Origin: Pyropia haitanensis
Lineage: Eukaryota > Rhodophyta > Bangiophyceae > Bangiales > Bangiaceae
Direction: 5' to 3'
Assembly (NCBI GenBank): GCA_008729055.1
Contig: SDUX01000010.1
Location: 372,001-436,000 of the forward strand
Length of the DNA: 64,000 nucleotides
Positions 42,937 to 53,289 of this stretch are shown here, piece by piece. The notes under the pieces are model-generated. The model was not told where the DNA came from and made no database searches. It worked only from the letters and a program-made list of their open reading frames with translations. How positions within the stretch are numbered: position 1 is the stretch's first letter; every line of letters starts with the position of its first letter. The translations under genes were made by a program, and so were the position numbers.

Positions 42937-44628
42937 TCACACCCCCCCCGCCGCGGCCTTGCGGAACGCACGGACCAGGCCCGCGGCGGCAAACTCGGCG
43001 AGCACGTACACCGACGCCATTGACCCCGCCGACGGCGGGATGGATGGGATGGCCGACGAGTCCACCACGTACAGGTTGCGGAAGCCCCGAACCCGCAGCC
43101 GCCCGTCGAGCACCCCACCCACGGGGCAGCCGCCCACCATGTGGCCGCTGATGCCCGCCCCGCCCCGCACGTACGCCTCGTCCAGCCGCCGGGCCGGGCC
43201 AGGCGCGGTCTCGCGGAGGCCAAACGCGCGCGGGAACGCCTTGCCCACCGCCACCATGCGGCGCAAGCACGCGAGCAGGGTGCGGACCTCCCGGCCGTCG
43301 CCAAGCAAGTTGGTTTCCACGACGGGCGTGGCAAAAGGGTCCGCGCTGGCCACGACCAGCCGCCCCGACGACGACGGGTTGGTCATACAAAAGGAGCTCA
43401 GGGTGGGCTCCCCCGCCGCCGCGGCGGGCGTAAACGTGGCGCTCACGTACCCGCCGTCGCCGTCGGGGACGCGCGCGAGCGCCGCCTGCGCCGCCACGCC
43501 CAGCACCCCGCCGCGGCCCGCCTCCCACCGCCGCCGCGCGGAGCGCGACGCGAGCACCGTTGCGTTGTTCTCCACCGCCAGCGGCACGCCGTCGTACTCA
43601 TAGTTGATGCCAAGCAAGGGGCGGGTCTGGAAGCCGGCGCCGACGGGCAGGTCCACCCGCGGCGTCACGCCGGCCCGCCGCAGCGCATCGCGGGGGCCGA
43701 CGCCCGACAGCTGGAGGAGCTTGGGCGAGCCCGTCGCGCCGGCCGTGGAAACCACCGCCACCCGCGCGCGGAGCGTCTGCGGCCGCGCCGCCGCCCGGTC
43801 AGCCGAGTCCACGTACGCCACGCCCGTGACGCGCCGGGCGGCGCGCCGGCGGCGGCGGCGGCCGCCGCCGTCGCCATCGTCCCAGGTGAGCTTGGTCACC
43901 GTCACCCCCTGCGCCACCCGCAGGTTGTGGCCACACGCCCCGCGCAGCGCGGGCGCCACGTACGCGGTGCACGCGTCGCGGCGGCGGCCCGCCGCGTCGG
44001 CGGTCAGCCGGTGGAGCCACGCGCCCCGGTCGGGCTGGCCGCCCGCCGCGTCATCCGACACGGGCGGCAGCCCCGCGCGGGCCGCCGCGGCCAGCCACTC
44101 GGCCGCGTACGCTTGGCGCAGGCCCGCCGGCGGCACCGCGACGCGCAGCTGCCGGGCGGCGCGGCGAAAGTGGCGGGCCGCGGCCGCGTCGTCGAGGCCG
44201 GCCACGCCCCACGCCGACACCGCCCCGGCGAGCGGCTGCGTCCACTGCCCAATGTTGACCGCGCTGCCGCCGCCGAGCGTGGCGCCGACGATGATCTCGA
44301 CGCGGCGGCCGCCCAGGTGCCGCTCGGGCGCCGTCGGGAACGCCTCAACGAGGCTGGGCAGCGCCCACGACGCGATCGCTTGGCGCGGCGACCGCACCAA
44401 AAACTCCTCGGTCGCGTTGCGGCGGGCGCCCCGCTCGAGCAGCACGATGCGCAGCGACGGCAGCGCCGTGCAGAGGCGGGCGGCGAGCGTGCAGCCGGCG
44501 GTGCCACCGCCGACAATGACGACGTCCGCGTCGCGGCCGCGGGTGGCCGCGGCGGGGGCGGCCGCCGCGACGACCAGCAGCAGCGGCAGCAGCAGCGGCG
44601 CGCCAGCGACGCGCAGCAGGGGGCGCAT
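42937..44628 (-). CDS. Secreted GMC-family FAD oxidoreductase
   Basis: GMC enzymes oxidise alcohols or sugars, or catalyse related chemistry, using FAD. The start at 44628 (MRPLLRVAGAPLLLPLLLVV) gives a signal peptide ending about AAAPAAATRG, and 563 residues in all. The FAD-binding fold shows DADVVIVGGGTAGCTLAARL and an acidic strand end (RIVLLERG). GATLGGGSAVNIGQWTQPL is the first GMC signature region, and TAGATGSPKLLQLSGVGPRD the second. The C-terminal block is GHMVGGCPVGGVLDGRLRV then LYVVDSSAIPSIPPSAGSM. The active-site His (GHMVGG) is present. Where most members have G-N-P or G-T-N-P, this protein has PSAGSMASVY, so the second catalytic His/Asn seems missing. Substrate is unknown; secretory targeting argues against a plastid photodecarboxylase. 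Confidence 0.88.
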   Translation of the reverse strand: MRPLLRVAGAPLLLPLLLVVAAAAPAAATRGRDADVVIVGGGTAGCTLAARLCTALPSLRIVLLERGARRNATEEFLVRSPRQAIASWALPSLVEAFPTAPERHLGGRRVEIIVGATLGGGSAVNIGQWTQPLAGAVSAWGVAGLDDAAAARHFRRAARQLRVAVPPAGLRQAYAAEWLAAAARAGLPPVSDDAAGGQPDRGAWLHRLTADAAGRRRDACTAYVAPALRGACGHNLRVAQGVTVTKLTWDDGDGGGRRRRRRAARRVTGVAYVDSADRAAARPQTLRARVAVVSTAGATGSPKLLQLSGVGPRDALRRAGVTPRVDLPVGAGFQTRPLLGINYEYDGVPLAVENNATVLASRSARRRWEAGRGGVLGVAAQAALARVPDGDGGYVSATFTPAAAAGEPTLSSFCMTNPSSSGRLVVASADPFATPVVETNLLGDGREVRTLLACLRRMVAVGKAFPRAFGLRETAPGPARRLDEAYVRGGAGISGHMVGGCPVGGVLDGRLRVRGFRNLYVVDSSAIPSIPPSAGSMASVYVLAEFAAAGLVRAFRKAAAGGV

Positions 44629-45284
44629 GGTGTGCGCTCGACGGGGGCGCCGCCGCGGTCGCGCGCGGGGGGGGGGGGCGGTCGCCGCCGCCGGTGCGGG
44701 AGCGCCTCGTGGCGCCGTCGACGGTGGTCGGGCCGGCGCCGGCGCGGCGCGTTGGCCGAGCGGGACGGCCGCGGCGGCACGAGCGCGGGGTCCACCGCGG
44801 GGCGAGCGGCGGGTCCAAGCAGACGCGCCCAGGCACCCCCGCGGGCGACGCCAGCCCCCCCAGCTCCCCTGTGGCACGACGCCGCCGCGACGTCGAGGGC
44901 AGTGTCCGCAGCGCTCGGACGCGCTCCCGTCCCATGCACACACGAGGGACCGGTTTCATCCCACCAATAGATTTCGAGCTGGAGACGATCTGTGGTGTAA
45001 CTGATGGATGGGAGCGCAAGCGCTCGACCGTTCTCAGCCGCAGCCTGTATGTAGCGGCGCACAGCACTCGGGCTCGAAACAGCATCAGCCAACAGAACCC
45101 TTGGGATACACGACTTACAGCTCGTTTGCAGCGTTGTCAAGCTTTCTGAAAGATGGCATGGAAGCTGAACACGTTGCTGACGCACGGTGCTTTCTTGAAA
45201 GTCAAGACTCTTTAGTAGCAACACAAGCAGACGACTGCTGTTGCGCACTTGCCGTGACAGATGGTCAACTCTTTGAGAACTTGG
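44629..45284. other. Intergenic with an AT-richer island
   Basis: After a GC-rich block next to the GMC start, 44935-45285 is clearly less GC-rich and directly abuts the minisatellite. It has short frames on both strands but no recognised domain. Confidence 0.45.
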
Positions 45285-46825
45285 CCTGCCGGCTGGCGGC
45301 GCCGCCCCCCCCCCCACGACGGCGGCAAGCTGTCGCTGTTGGCGGCGGCGCCTGCCAGCTGGCGGCGGTGCCCCCCCCCCCGCCGACGGCGGCATGTTGT
45401 CGCTGATGGCGGCGGCGCCTGCCAATTAGCGGCGGTGCACCCCCCCCCCCGACGGCGGCGTATTGCTGGTGTTGGCGGCGGCGGCTACCGGCTGGCGGCC
45501 GTCCTCCCCCCCCCGCCGACGGCGGCAAGATGTCGCTGTTGGCGGCGGCGCCTGCCAGCTGGCGGCGGTGCCCCCCCCCCCGCCGACGGCGGCATGTTGT
45601 CGCTGATGGCGGCGGCGCCTGCCAATTAGCGGCGGTGCACCCCCCCCCCCGACGGCGGCGTATTGCTGGTGTTGGCGGCGGCGGCTACCGGCTGGCGGCC
45701 GTCCTCCCCCCCCGCCGACGGCGGCGAGTGGTCGCCGTGGGCGGCGCCCGCCGGCTGGCACCACCGCCACCCCCCCAACGGCGGCAAGTTGTCGCCGTGG
45801 GCGGTGGTCGCCGGCTGTCCGCGCCGCCTCTGCTGACGTTGGCGGGATGTTGCTGCTGCTGGCGTCGGCGGTTTTTTTTTTTTTTTTTCCCGTCTGGGCG
45901 CATCCTGTTTGCAGGCGGCGCCCCCCGCCCCCCGACGGCGGCAAGTCGTCGCCGTTGGCGGCGGCCGCTGGCAGGCGGTACTGCCCCCCCCCCGACGGCG
46001 GCAAGTTGTCGCCGTGGGCGGCGCCCGCCGGCTGGCACCACCGCCACCCCCCCAACGGCGGCAAGTTGTCGCCGTGGGCGGTGGTCGCCGGCTGTCCGCG
46101 CCGCCTCTGCTGACGTTGGCGGGATGTTGCTGCTGCTGGCGTCGGCGGTTTTTTTTTTTTTTTTTCCCGTCTGGGCGCATCCTGTTTGCAGGCGGCGGCC
46201 CCCGCCCCCCGACGGCGGCAAGTCGTCGCCGTTGGCGGTGCCCGCCAGCTGGCACCACCGCCAGCCCCCCGACGGCGGCAACTTGTCGCCGTTGGCGGTC
46301 GTCGCCGGCGGGCGTCGCCGCCCCTCTCCCGACGGCGGCAAGTTGTCGCCGTGGGCGGCGGCCGCTGGCTGGCGTCGCTGCCCCCCCCCGACGGCGGCAA
46401 GTTGTCGTCGTGGGCGGCGGCCGCTCGCTGGCGGTTCTGCCCCCCCCCGACGGCGGCAAGTCGTCGCCGTGGGCGGCGGCCGCTGGCTGGCGGTACTGCC
46501 CCCCCCCCGACGGCGGCAAGTTGTCGCTGTTGCCGGCGCCCGCCGGCTGGCACCACCGCCACCCCCCCGACGGCGGCGAGTTGTCGCCGAGGGCGGTGCC
46601 CGCCGGCTGGCACCATCGCCACCCCCCCGACGGCGGCAACTTGTCGCCGTTGGCGGTCGTCGCCGGCTGGCGTCGCCGCCCCTCTCTCAACGGCGGCGAG
46701 TTGTCGCCGTTGGCGGTCGTCGCCGGCTGGCGTCGCCGTCCCTCTCCCGACGGCGGCAAGTTGTCGCCGTGGGCGGCGGCCGCTGGCTGGCGGTACTGCC
46801 CCCCCCCGGACGGCGGCACACACCC
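45285..46825 (+). repeat. Minisatellite of about 55-60-bp palindrome-bearing units
   Basis: About 1.5 kb of imperfect repeats of the form GACGGCGGCAAGTTGTCGCCG, then (T/G)GGCGG..., then GCTGGC, then a C-run of 6-11. Each unit centres on CGGCGGCAAGTTGTCGCCG, an imperfect palindrome able to form a 9-bp hairpin. Higher-order repetition is visible: a 200-bp period (TGTCGCTGTT at 45331 and 45531) and a 277-bp period (TGCTGACGTT at 45831 and 46108), the latter carrying a T-run of 17-18 and CGTCTGGGCGCATCC. Open frames through it encode RRRQVVAVGG-like repeats and are not considered genes. Confidence 0.9.
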
Positions 46826-48387
46826 GCGGCACGACCGTGCCGTCCCGGGACCACACCTCCTCCGTCGAGCGCGCGCCTGGGCCCGTCGGGCGGGACCCGC
46901 GGCGTTGGCGGGCGGGATGTCGGCGCCCGCGCAGGCCCCCTGCGACACCACAAGTATATATATATGGATACTGATGGCAAGCGGCTGCGCCTTGCGCGAA
47001 CAGTCTCAACAGGGGCACGTCGGTCGAGAACGGTCGAGAACGGTCATCACACGGGGCGGCCGCCCTCTGTGTGTGTACACTGTGATGGCTGGCCCGCTCA
47101 CGCCAATCTCTCTCGGTGGTTCATTGGCTGTTTGATGGTGCGCGCCGTCGTTGCGACGGAGCGACGGGTGCGGCCGCGGCTCGGCGGCGACGGAGCGACG
47201 GGGGCGGCCGCGGCTCGGCGGCGACGGAGCGACGGGGGCGGCGGCGGCTCGGCGGCGACGTAGCCGGTGGCGGTGCGACGGCGGCTATGAGAAACGGGCG
47301 GGGACGGGGGACGGGGGCGCCGGCACAGAAAACACGTACGCACGGGCGGCCACGTTGATTGAATCCGATCATGACACCCACGTCCACCAGGACAAGACAG
47401 CAACATCCACATGGATGCAGCCCAGTCAATCGCGTCGCCCTCACGGGCGGGTCCTGCGTACGTGTCAGCCGCGTGCAACCCGATACATCAATACCCGCCC
47501 CTCCGCCTTGCCCATCCACCACCCCCCTTCGCCCTGCGCAGACGCTCAGGGTCTCAGTCGTCCCTCCGCCCCGTGGCCGCCGCCGCAGCCAGCCCGGCGC
47601 CCACTACCAGGCCGGCTGCGGCGGTGGCCACACGCCAGAGCCCGCCCGCACCGTGGGCGGCACCCGCCAGCGGCACCGCGCCGCTGGCGGCCACCGCCCG
47701 ACGTGAGACGGCCACCCTTACCACTGGTGACGAGGCGCCAACACCGCGCCATCATCAGCCGCGGCGCTCGTACGCGGCTCCGTCCCAGGCGCGTCGAATG
47801 GGGTGCCGCGCGGGGGCCGCCCTCGGCGGGGATGCGGTCCGACCTCACGAACCGGCTACCAGTGGCGGGGGGGCGGGCGGGAGGGAGAGGAGGGGCGTTG
47901 CTGGCGGCTCTACACCGAGGGGGGAGGGTGTGCGGAGGGTTGACGCCCGCCGCTGAGCAGCGACGCTGACACACACGGCTGAGCCCACACCAGTGCCGGC
48001 GGGTACCTGAGTGGAGGGCGGGACCACACTGCCGTCATGGTGGCCAGCCACGTCGCTTGGGAGTGACCCCCGCAGCCGCCAACGCGATCCAGTACGACAA
48101 CAACCGGTGATGTGTTCACGGGGACCTCCTGCTGAAGCCAGTGGTACTCACCAACGGATGCAGACACCCAGCGCTCCACACACACAACGGTCATGGCCGT
48201 CTTCAGACCGCTGGCGACACGGGAACACAAAAGGAGCAAAAAGCTAGTCGACAAACACATCGCCTGCCCATGCTCACAGGATAGAAAAAGATACGCGAAA
48301 AAAAACAGAGGAGTGAAAGATGAGGGAAAGAAAGGAAGCAGAGAGGCGGCACACAAGTGGCGCCCACCCCACCCAACTGCCGCCCCA
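46826..48387. other. Intergenic, 3' side of XPO1
   Basis: Mixed composition, including a short TATATATAT tract near 46953 and a 34-bp minisatellite. No gene is supported. The last 400 bases probably hold the XPO1 3' region. Confidence 0.45.
47154..47262 (+). repeat. 34-bp minisatellite, about 3 copies
   Basis: CGACGGAGCGACGGGGGCGGCCGCGGCTCGGCGG repeats with starts at 47154, 47188, 47222 and 47256, the last partial. Copies differ at one to three positions. Confidence 0.9.
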
Positions 48388-51300
48388 CTAGCTCGCCATG
48401 CCGTCATCCACAACACCCGCCGGTGCAGGTGCCAGCCCTGGGGTGCGAGCCAGCCGCTCCGCCTCCAGACGCTGCTGCTCCACCAGCAGCGCCTGCTTTT
48501 CATCATCATACAGGTCCGCATTGTCGCCCACAGAAAACTCCCGTGTCCGCACGAGAAAGTCCCGGAGGTGACCCTTGAAAGCCTTGTCGTCCCGCAAATC
48601 CAACAGGCCGCGCACCACGTCCAACACGGCCGCGTCGCCCATGTTGGGGAACGCGGTCGCCAAAATATGCAGCAGGTGGCTACGCACAAACACCGAGTTG
48701 CTTGCCGGGGTAGTGCCATCGGCCGTCGAGCGCCTCACCTGGTCAGCGTCATTGACATCCCACACGGGCTCCAGGATGACGCCCGACGTGACCGTCCCTA
48801 ACAAGTGCCGCAGGATGGCGGCGTGCAGCTTGAAGCCGGGGCGGTGGAGCGTGTCCGTCAAGACGGACAGGATGTCGTTGAGCGTCGACTGGAAGTAGTG
48901 CCGGTAAAAGTACGAGGCGTGCGGAGAAGCATCCACGGAGCGCAACACCTGCTGCAAGATAATGAGCCCAGTCTCGGCCACGTTCCGCTCGGTGTGTTTA
49001 AACGCCCAGGCAATGGCGTTCATGACCGCCCGGAAGTCGTTCTCCGCCGCCGCTGGCTCCTCATCCAAGTTGAACAGGTACGAGAAGTTGTGCTGTGCAA
49101 TAACCCGAAGCAGCTTGAAGAAGTGCAGGCGCGCGTCTGGGAAGTCCTCAAAGTTCGTCTTGATCATGTCGAGGGTACATGCAAAGAGGCTTCTGAACAG
49201 TAGCCGCACCGCCGGCAGCGGCAAGCCGCCCGTAAACTCAATGATGGTTGCAAACAGGGACAGCACCTCCGAGTCGCGCGCTTCTGGTGGCGAGCTCGCA
49301 TAGTCCTGCAGCACCGTCTCCGACATGGGGTTGACCACCTGGTTGAGCACCACTGCCCGATCCGTTGTCGGGTCAGCCGACGAAACAAACGCCTCAACCA
49401 CCCGTAGCATCTCCTTCTTGACCGCACGCATGTTGCGGGCCTCCGACGTCTTGGTGGCCTGCGGAAGGCCCGTGGAGATGGCGGCCGTTAACAACTGCGC
49501 GTACGATCGGTAGACCAGGAGGAGACCGTTCTCTTGCAGCCACGCAAGCTGGATCACAAACGGAGGGCCCAGCGATGCTGCCACCCGCGCATTGGTCTTG
49601 AGCAAGTTCACAAACGCCTTCGCCGTGTCCCGCAACCGGAGCGTAGACGCGTCCTTGGTGGCGGCCACCACCAGGTTGGCCCACGTGCGGTTGGGCAGGT
49701 CAAACAGCTTCATGACCAGCGCGCCGCGTCCCGGCCCTTCTGGTGCCGCCGCAATAATACAGCCGGCAGCGTCATAAAAGGCGTGGATCTGATGCGGCTC
49801 TAGTTCGTTGACAATGTCGGGCAGCCCGTCGAGCATCTGCACAATGAAAGCGGCAGGCTCCCCCGACTGCAGCACCACAAACTTCCGGCGACACGTGTGG
49901 GCAATCTTGAGGAACGTGTCGCACGCCATGTCCTGCACGCCCGGGTGGGGCTCGTGCATAAACTCAAACAGCTTGTGCACAACCGTCCGCAGGAACTTCC
50001 AATGCGCCCGCAAAAAGCGCGGGTACTGGCCGACAACGTACATGATGTTGGAGGCGACCACCGCCTTGTTGTCCTTGCCGCGCTTCTGCTCGACAAGGTG
50101 CAGCAGCTCCTTGATGACCGTCACGAGAAAGCGCTTCTCCTCCTCCTCGCTCATGGCGCCAGAGATGGAGCCAACCGCCCAGCACAGGGTGTTGATATTG
50201 CGCCAGGACCACTCGGAGCCGTCAATCTGCCGCGCCAGCTTGCCCAACATCACCTCCTCCGTATCCACCGTGTCCAGGTGAGTGAGGAAGACGAGCGTCT
50301 CGCGCATCGCCTTGTACAGCGTGATAGCGTCCGTATCGCGCGTCGTCTCGCGCACAATCTCTCCATTGTCATCCTCGACAATAAGAACCTCCTCGGGCTT
50401 GGCCATGCGGCTGATAAGCACCCGACGCACAGCCGCGAGCACAGGCGTGTAAAACGCCTTGCGGACAGCCGAGTTGGAAGTCCCCAGGAGGGCCGCACCC
50501 TCACCAACAGCACGGGTGTGCTGCTCTCCACGGCTGCCGCTGCCATTGGCCTGGGACACCTCACCGCCAAAGGAGCTGAACACAAAGTCGTCCGCCCGAG
50601 GCACAGAGCAATCAACTGCATACAGCGCCGACGCGAGCCGGTGCCACCACTCAAGGCAGGTCTTGAACACCTCCACGTCAGACACCATGGAGATGCGTAC
50701 CAGCAGCTCCAGGGCCAGCTTCAGCGCACGGGTGTCTTCCGGGGAGGAGTCCAGGTCCAGCAGCCGCAGCCGCAATCTCAAAAAGCCTGTGAAAAAGAGC
50801 GCAAGGTCCATGGTAAACGCCTGCGCCTCGTCGTCTGCCGTGTCATACGCCGCTGCAATGTCTGCCGACGGCGGGAGCACCACCACGAGCTCCTCCATCA
50901 GGGACAGGAACAGCGCCTTGAACTGCGCGTCGTACGTGTTACCGCTGATCACCAGGCTGCCAATCTCCACGAGGCAGCCAAGCGCGGCGTGGCGCAGCGC
51001 GGGCGCCTTCATCAGCCCGACGAGGCACTCAATCAGCTTCATCTCAAAAATGTAGCCGAGCGGGATCCACGACAAGAACCGGCGGAGGGTGTGCAGGGTG
51101 GCCAGCACCAGCGACGGCCGGCTGTTCTGCAGCTCCGCCGTCTGGTCCAGCACGTACTGGCACAGATGGAACACCGACGCGAACTCTTGGGTGAACTGGT
51201 TCTTGAGCGCCACGATGCGTGCCTGCGTCATCTGGCCCGTACTAAAGTCAAACACCTCCTCCGACAGTAGCGCCAGGATCTGCATGTTATTCTCGCACAA

Positions 51301-52124
51301 CGACGCGGACGACGTCGACGCGGTGGTGATCTCCTCCATAAACTTCCGCCAGTGTGCCGGCCACTCCTGCTTGACAATTTGCACCAGCACGAGGTTGAGC
51401 TTGGACACAAACACCTTTTCCCGCGCCAGCGTCGCGTCGGTCCGGGTCAGCTCCACCACCTTGTTGACCACGTAGTTGCGCACCGATTTGCACGTATCCC
51501 GCGGGAGGCTCTTCCACCGGTACCGGATGAGTTTGTCGAGAATCTGCAGCGCAAAGAACTTCGCCTGGGGGGAGCTGGACGCGTTGTCAATGACTTTGTC
51601 GACACGGAGCCACGCGTTCGGCTGTTCCTGCAAGGTGGTGAGCACTTGCTGGGCCATATTTCTCTTCGCCGGGCCCGACGTAACCCCACGCGTGTGTATC
51701 GAAAATTTCAAGCAGAGCGGCACCGGGCGGCAGGGGCGGAGGGACGCCAGGCGCACAGCAGCAGGAGAGGCACAGTCACCACGACAAACGCGCAACGATC
51801 CGAAATGGGCAGCCCAGAGAATGGACACCGACAACAACAACGCACAAACCATTCACCAGTCAGAAGCAGTCCACGAGGACGCTGACAAAAGCGCATAGCG
51901 CGCTTGCAGTGTATAAAGACATAGCCGGCGAACACAAGCGCATCAAATGCCCCAAAACAGGCGGGCAGATAGCAGCATGATGTCCAAGACACGCAACCAG
52001 GTGACAGAGCGACCATTTAACGTACCTCCTGCGTCGACGTCGACGTGTACAGCAGCTGCAGCGGCTGCTCGAGGAGCACCACAAATTCCGCGTCCGGCAG
52101 CGCCGGATCCAACAGCCGATCCAT
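48388..52124 (-). CDS. XPO1: Exportin-1 (XPO1/CRM1), two exons
   Basis: XPO1 is the RanGTP-dependent export receptor for leucine-rich NES cargo. Exon 2 (51663-48388) encodes nearly the whole HEAT-repeat protein: MAQQVLTTLQEQPNAWLRVD, LNLVLVQIVKQEWPAHW (CRIME/importin-N domain), LCENNMQILALLSEEVFDFS, FLSWIPLGYIFEMKLI, SRMAKPEEVLIVEDDNGEIV, EWSWRNINTLCWAVGSISGA, EQKRGKDNKAVVASNIMYVV, YPRFLRAHWKFLRTVVHKLF and FKGHLRDFLV. The frame opens upstream of this Met, which corresponds to human residue about 46. The missing N-terminus is exon 1 (52124-52026), MDRLLDPALPDAEFVVLLEQ then PLQLLYTSTSTQE, joined by a 362-bp GT-AG intron (52025-51664) to RNMAQQ. Total length is about 1124 residues. The position of the leptomycin-reactive Cys (human 528) is Val: KELLHLVEQKRG, codon at 50094-50092. 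Confidence 0.96.
51664..52025 (-). other. Spliceosomal intron of XPO1
   Basis: The donor is GTACGT after ...ACGCAGGAG, the same GTACGT as the TPLATE intron. The acceptor is GCGAAG before AGAAATATGGCC. Phase 0; splicing joins TQE to RNMAQQ, matching the QQRMAQE region of human XPO1. The acceptor lacks a strong pyrimidine tract, so an alternative nearby site is possible. Confidence 0.75.
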
Positions 52125-52419
52125 CGTGCCCGCACCCCCCCGGGACCCCCACGTACTGGCGCCCAGGCAGCGGCGCGATGTGGCCGCGCGCCAGCACCCG
52201 TGCGCACCCAACAAAGGAGAAGGAGAAAAAAAAAAACGCGGTCGCGCGAGAGGCGTCCGCCAGCCGCCGCACCACACGTCGTGTGGATCCGCAACGCTCA
52301 GAGGCCTCGCGCAACCGCCACGCAGCCCCCCCCCCCCCCCCCCCGCGCGGCCCCGCGCTCACGGGACCACCCAGGGACGCAACGCCAACGCCGCGCCGCC
52401 CACCGCCAGCGGAACGGAC

Positions 52420-52450
<31 letters not shown>

Positions 52451-53148
52451 GCACGCGCCGCTGCCAAGCGCGTGGGCGCCGCGAGGCGGCCGGCCTGCCG
52501 CGGCGCGCCACCCTCCCAGACGGGTCCCGACGCGGCGGCGTACGGGGGGCGGCACACCACCAGGGGGAGGGGGGGGGATGGATGAAAGGCAGGGACAAGA
52601 AGAAAAACGGTCAAGACGGACAGCGAGCTACCCCCCGACTCGCGGCCGGCACAGCGCACGACGTGCACGCCGCGACTGTGGCCGCGCCGCGACGACACAC
52701 GCCCACGACGGCGGCGGGCCGACGCACCACCCCGCGCGGGCACACGTCACAAGCGTGCCGCGCAGGCGCGGCTGTTTGTGGGGGGGCGCGGCCAAGCAAA
52801 GCGCGGCGTGACAACAGATCTCTTTGCCCGTGCGTGGGAGCGGGCTGCCGTCAGAGGCGGGGTCCAAGCGGGGGGGGGGGGGGGCGGGCGGGGGGGGCAT
52901 GACCCACCGGCCTTGGCAGTGGCCGACCAACCCGCGTGGTGGGCACGCGCGGGCACATTTGAGGAAAGGAAGGCCTTGGAAGGATGGTGACAAGAATGTA
53001 CTTGACAGGGTGACTGACCAAAACAGAACAGCAAACTAAGTACGTAGAATGGTGGATCTGATGATGTTTAAGGTCCGCAATTGTCCCGGTCGACGTCGGC
53101 GTTGGTCGATCCGACGCCACTGCCACGCGCCCCTGCCAGCCCCTTTCC

Positions 53149-53179
<31 letters not shown>

Positions 53180-53289
53180 ACCGCGCCCACCGCCCCGGCG
53201 GTAGCGTCCCTCCTGTCGCCCTCCCCTCTACCCCCACCACCCCCTCTGGCTACGCTCATCGTCGCTCCGCCTCTGCTTCTCTATTTACC
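52125..53289. promoter_or_regulatory. Divergent intergenic region, XPO1 and PPR gene
   Basis: About 1.17 kb between two start codons pointing away from each other. It contains C-runs of 17-18 near 52325 and about 30 near 53150-53179, a (GGC)n tract near 52425-52450, and an AT-richer centre at 52980-53080. It presumably holds both promoters; no specific element is recognised. Confidence 0.45.

Noticed and set aside
44004..45425. Minus-strand frame upstream of the GMC gene with non-repetitive protein (SLDFQESTVRQQRVQL)
   Set aside because: It is out of frame with the oxidoreductase, overlaps the minisatellite at one end and matches no family I recognise.
45876..45893. T-run of 17-18 as a Pol III terminator or retroposon tail
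   Set aside because: It recurs in both copies of a 277-bp higher-order repeat and no Pol III promoter or target-site duplication is seen, so it is part of the array.
45426..47018. Long frames on both strands across the palindromic minisatellite
   Set aside because: All peptides are direct translations of the repeat unit. There is no non-repetitive conserved part.
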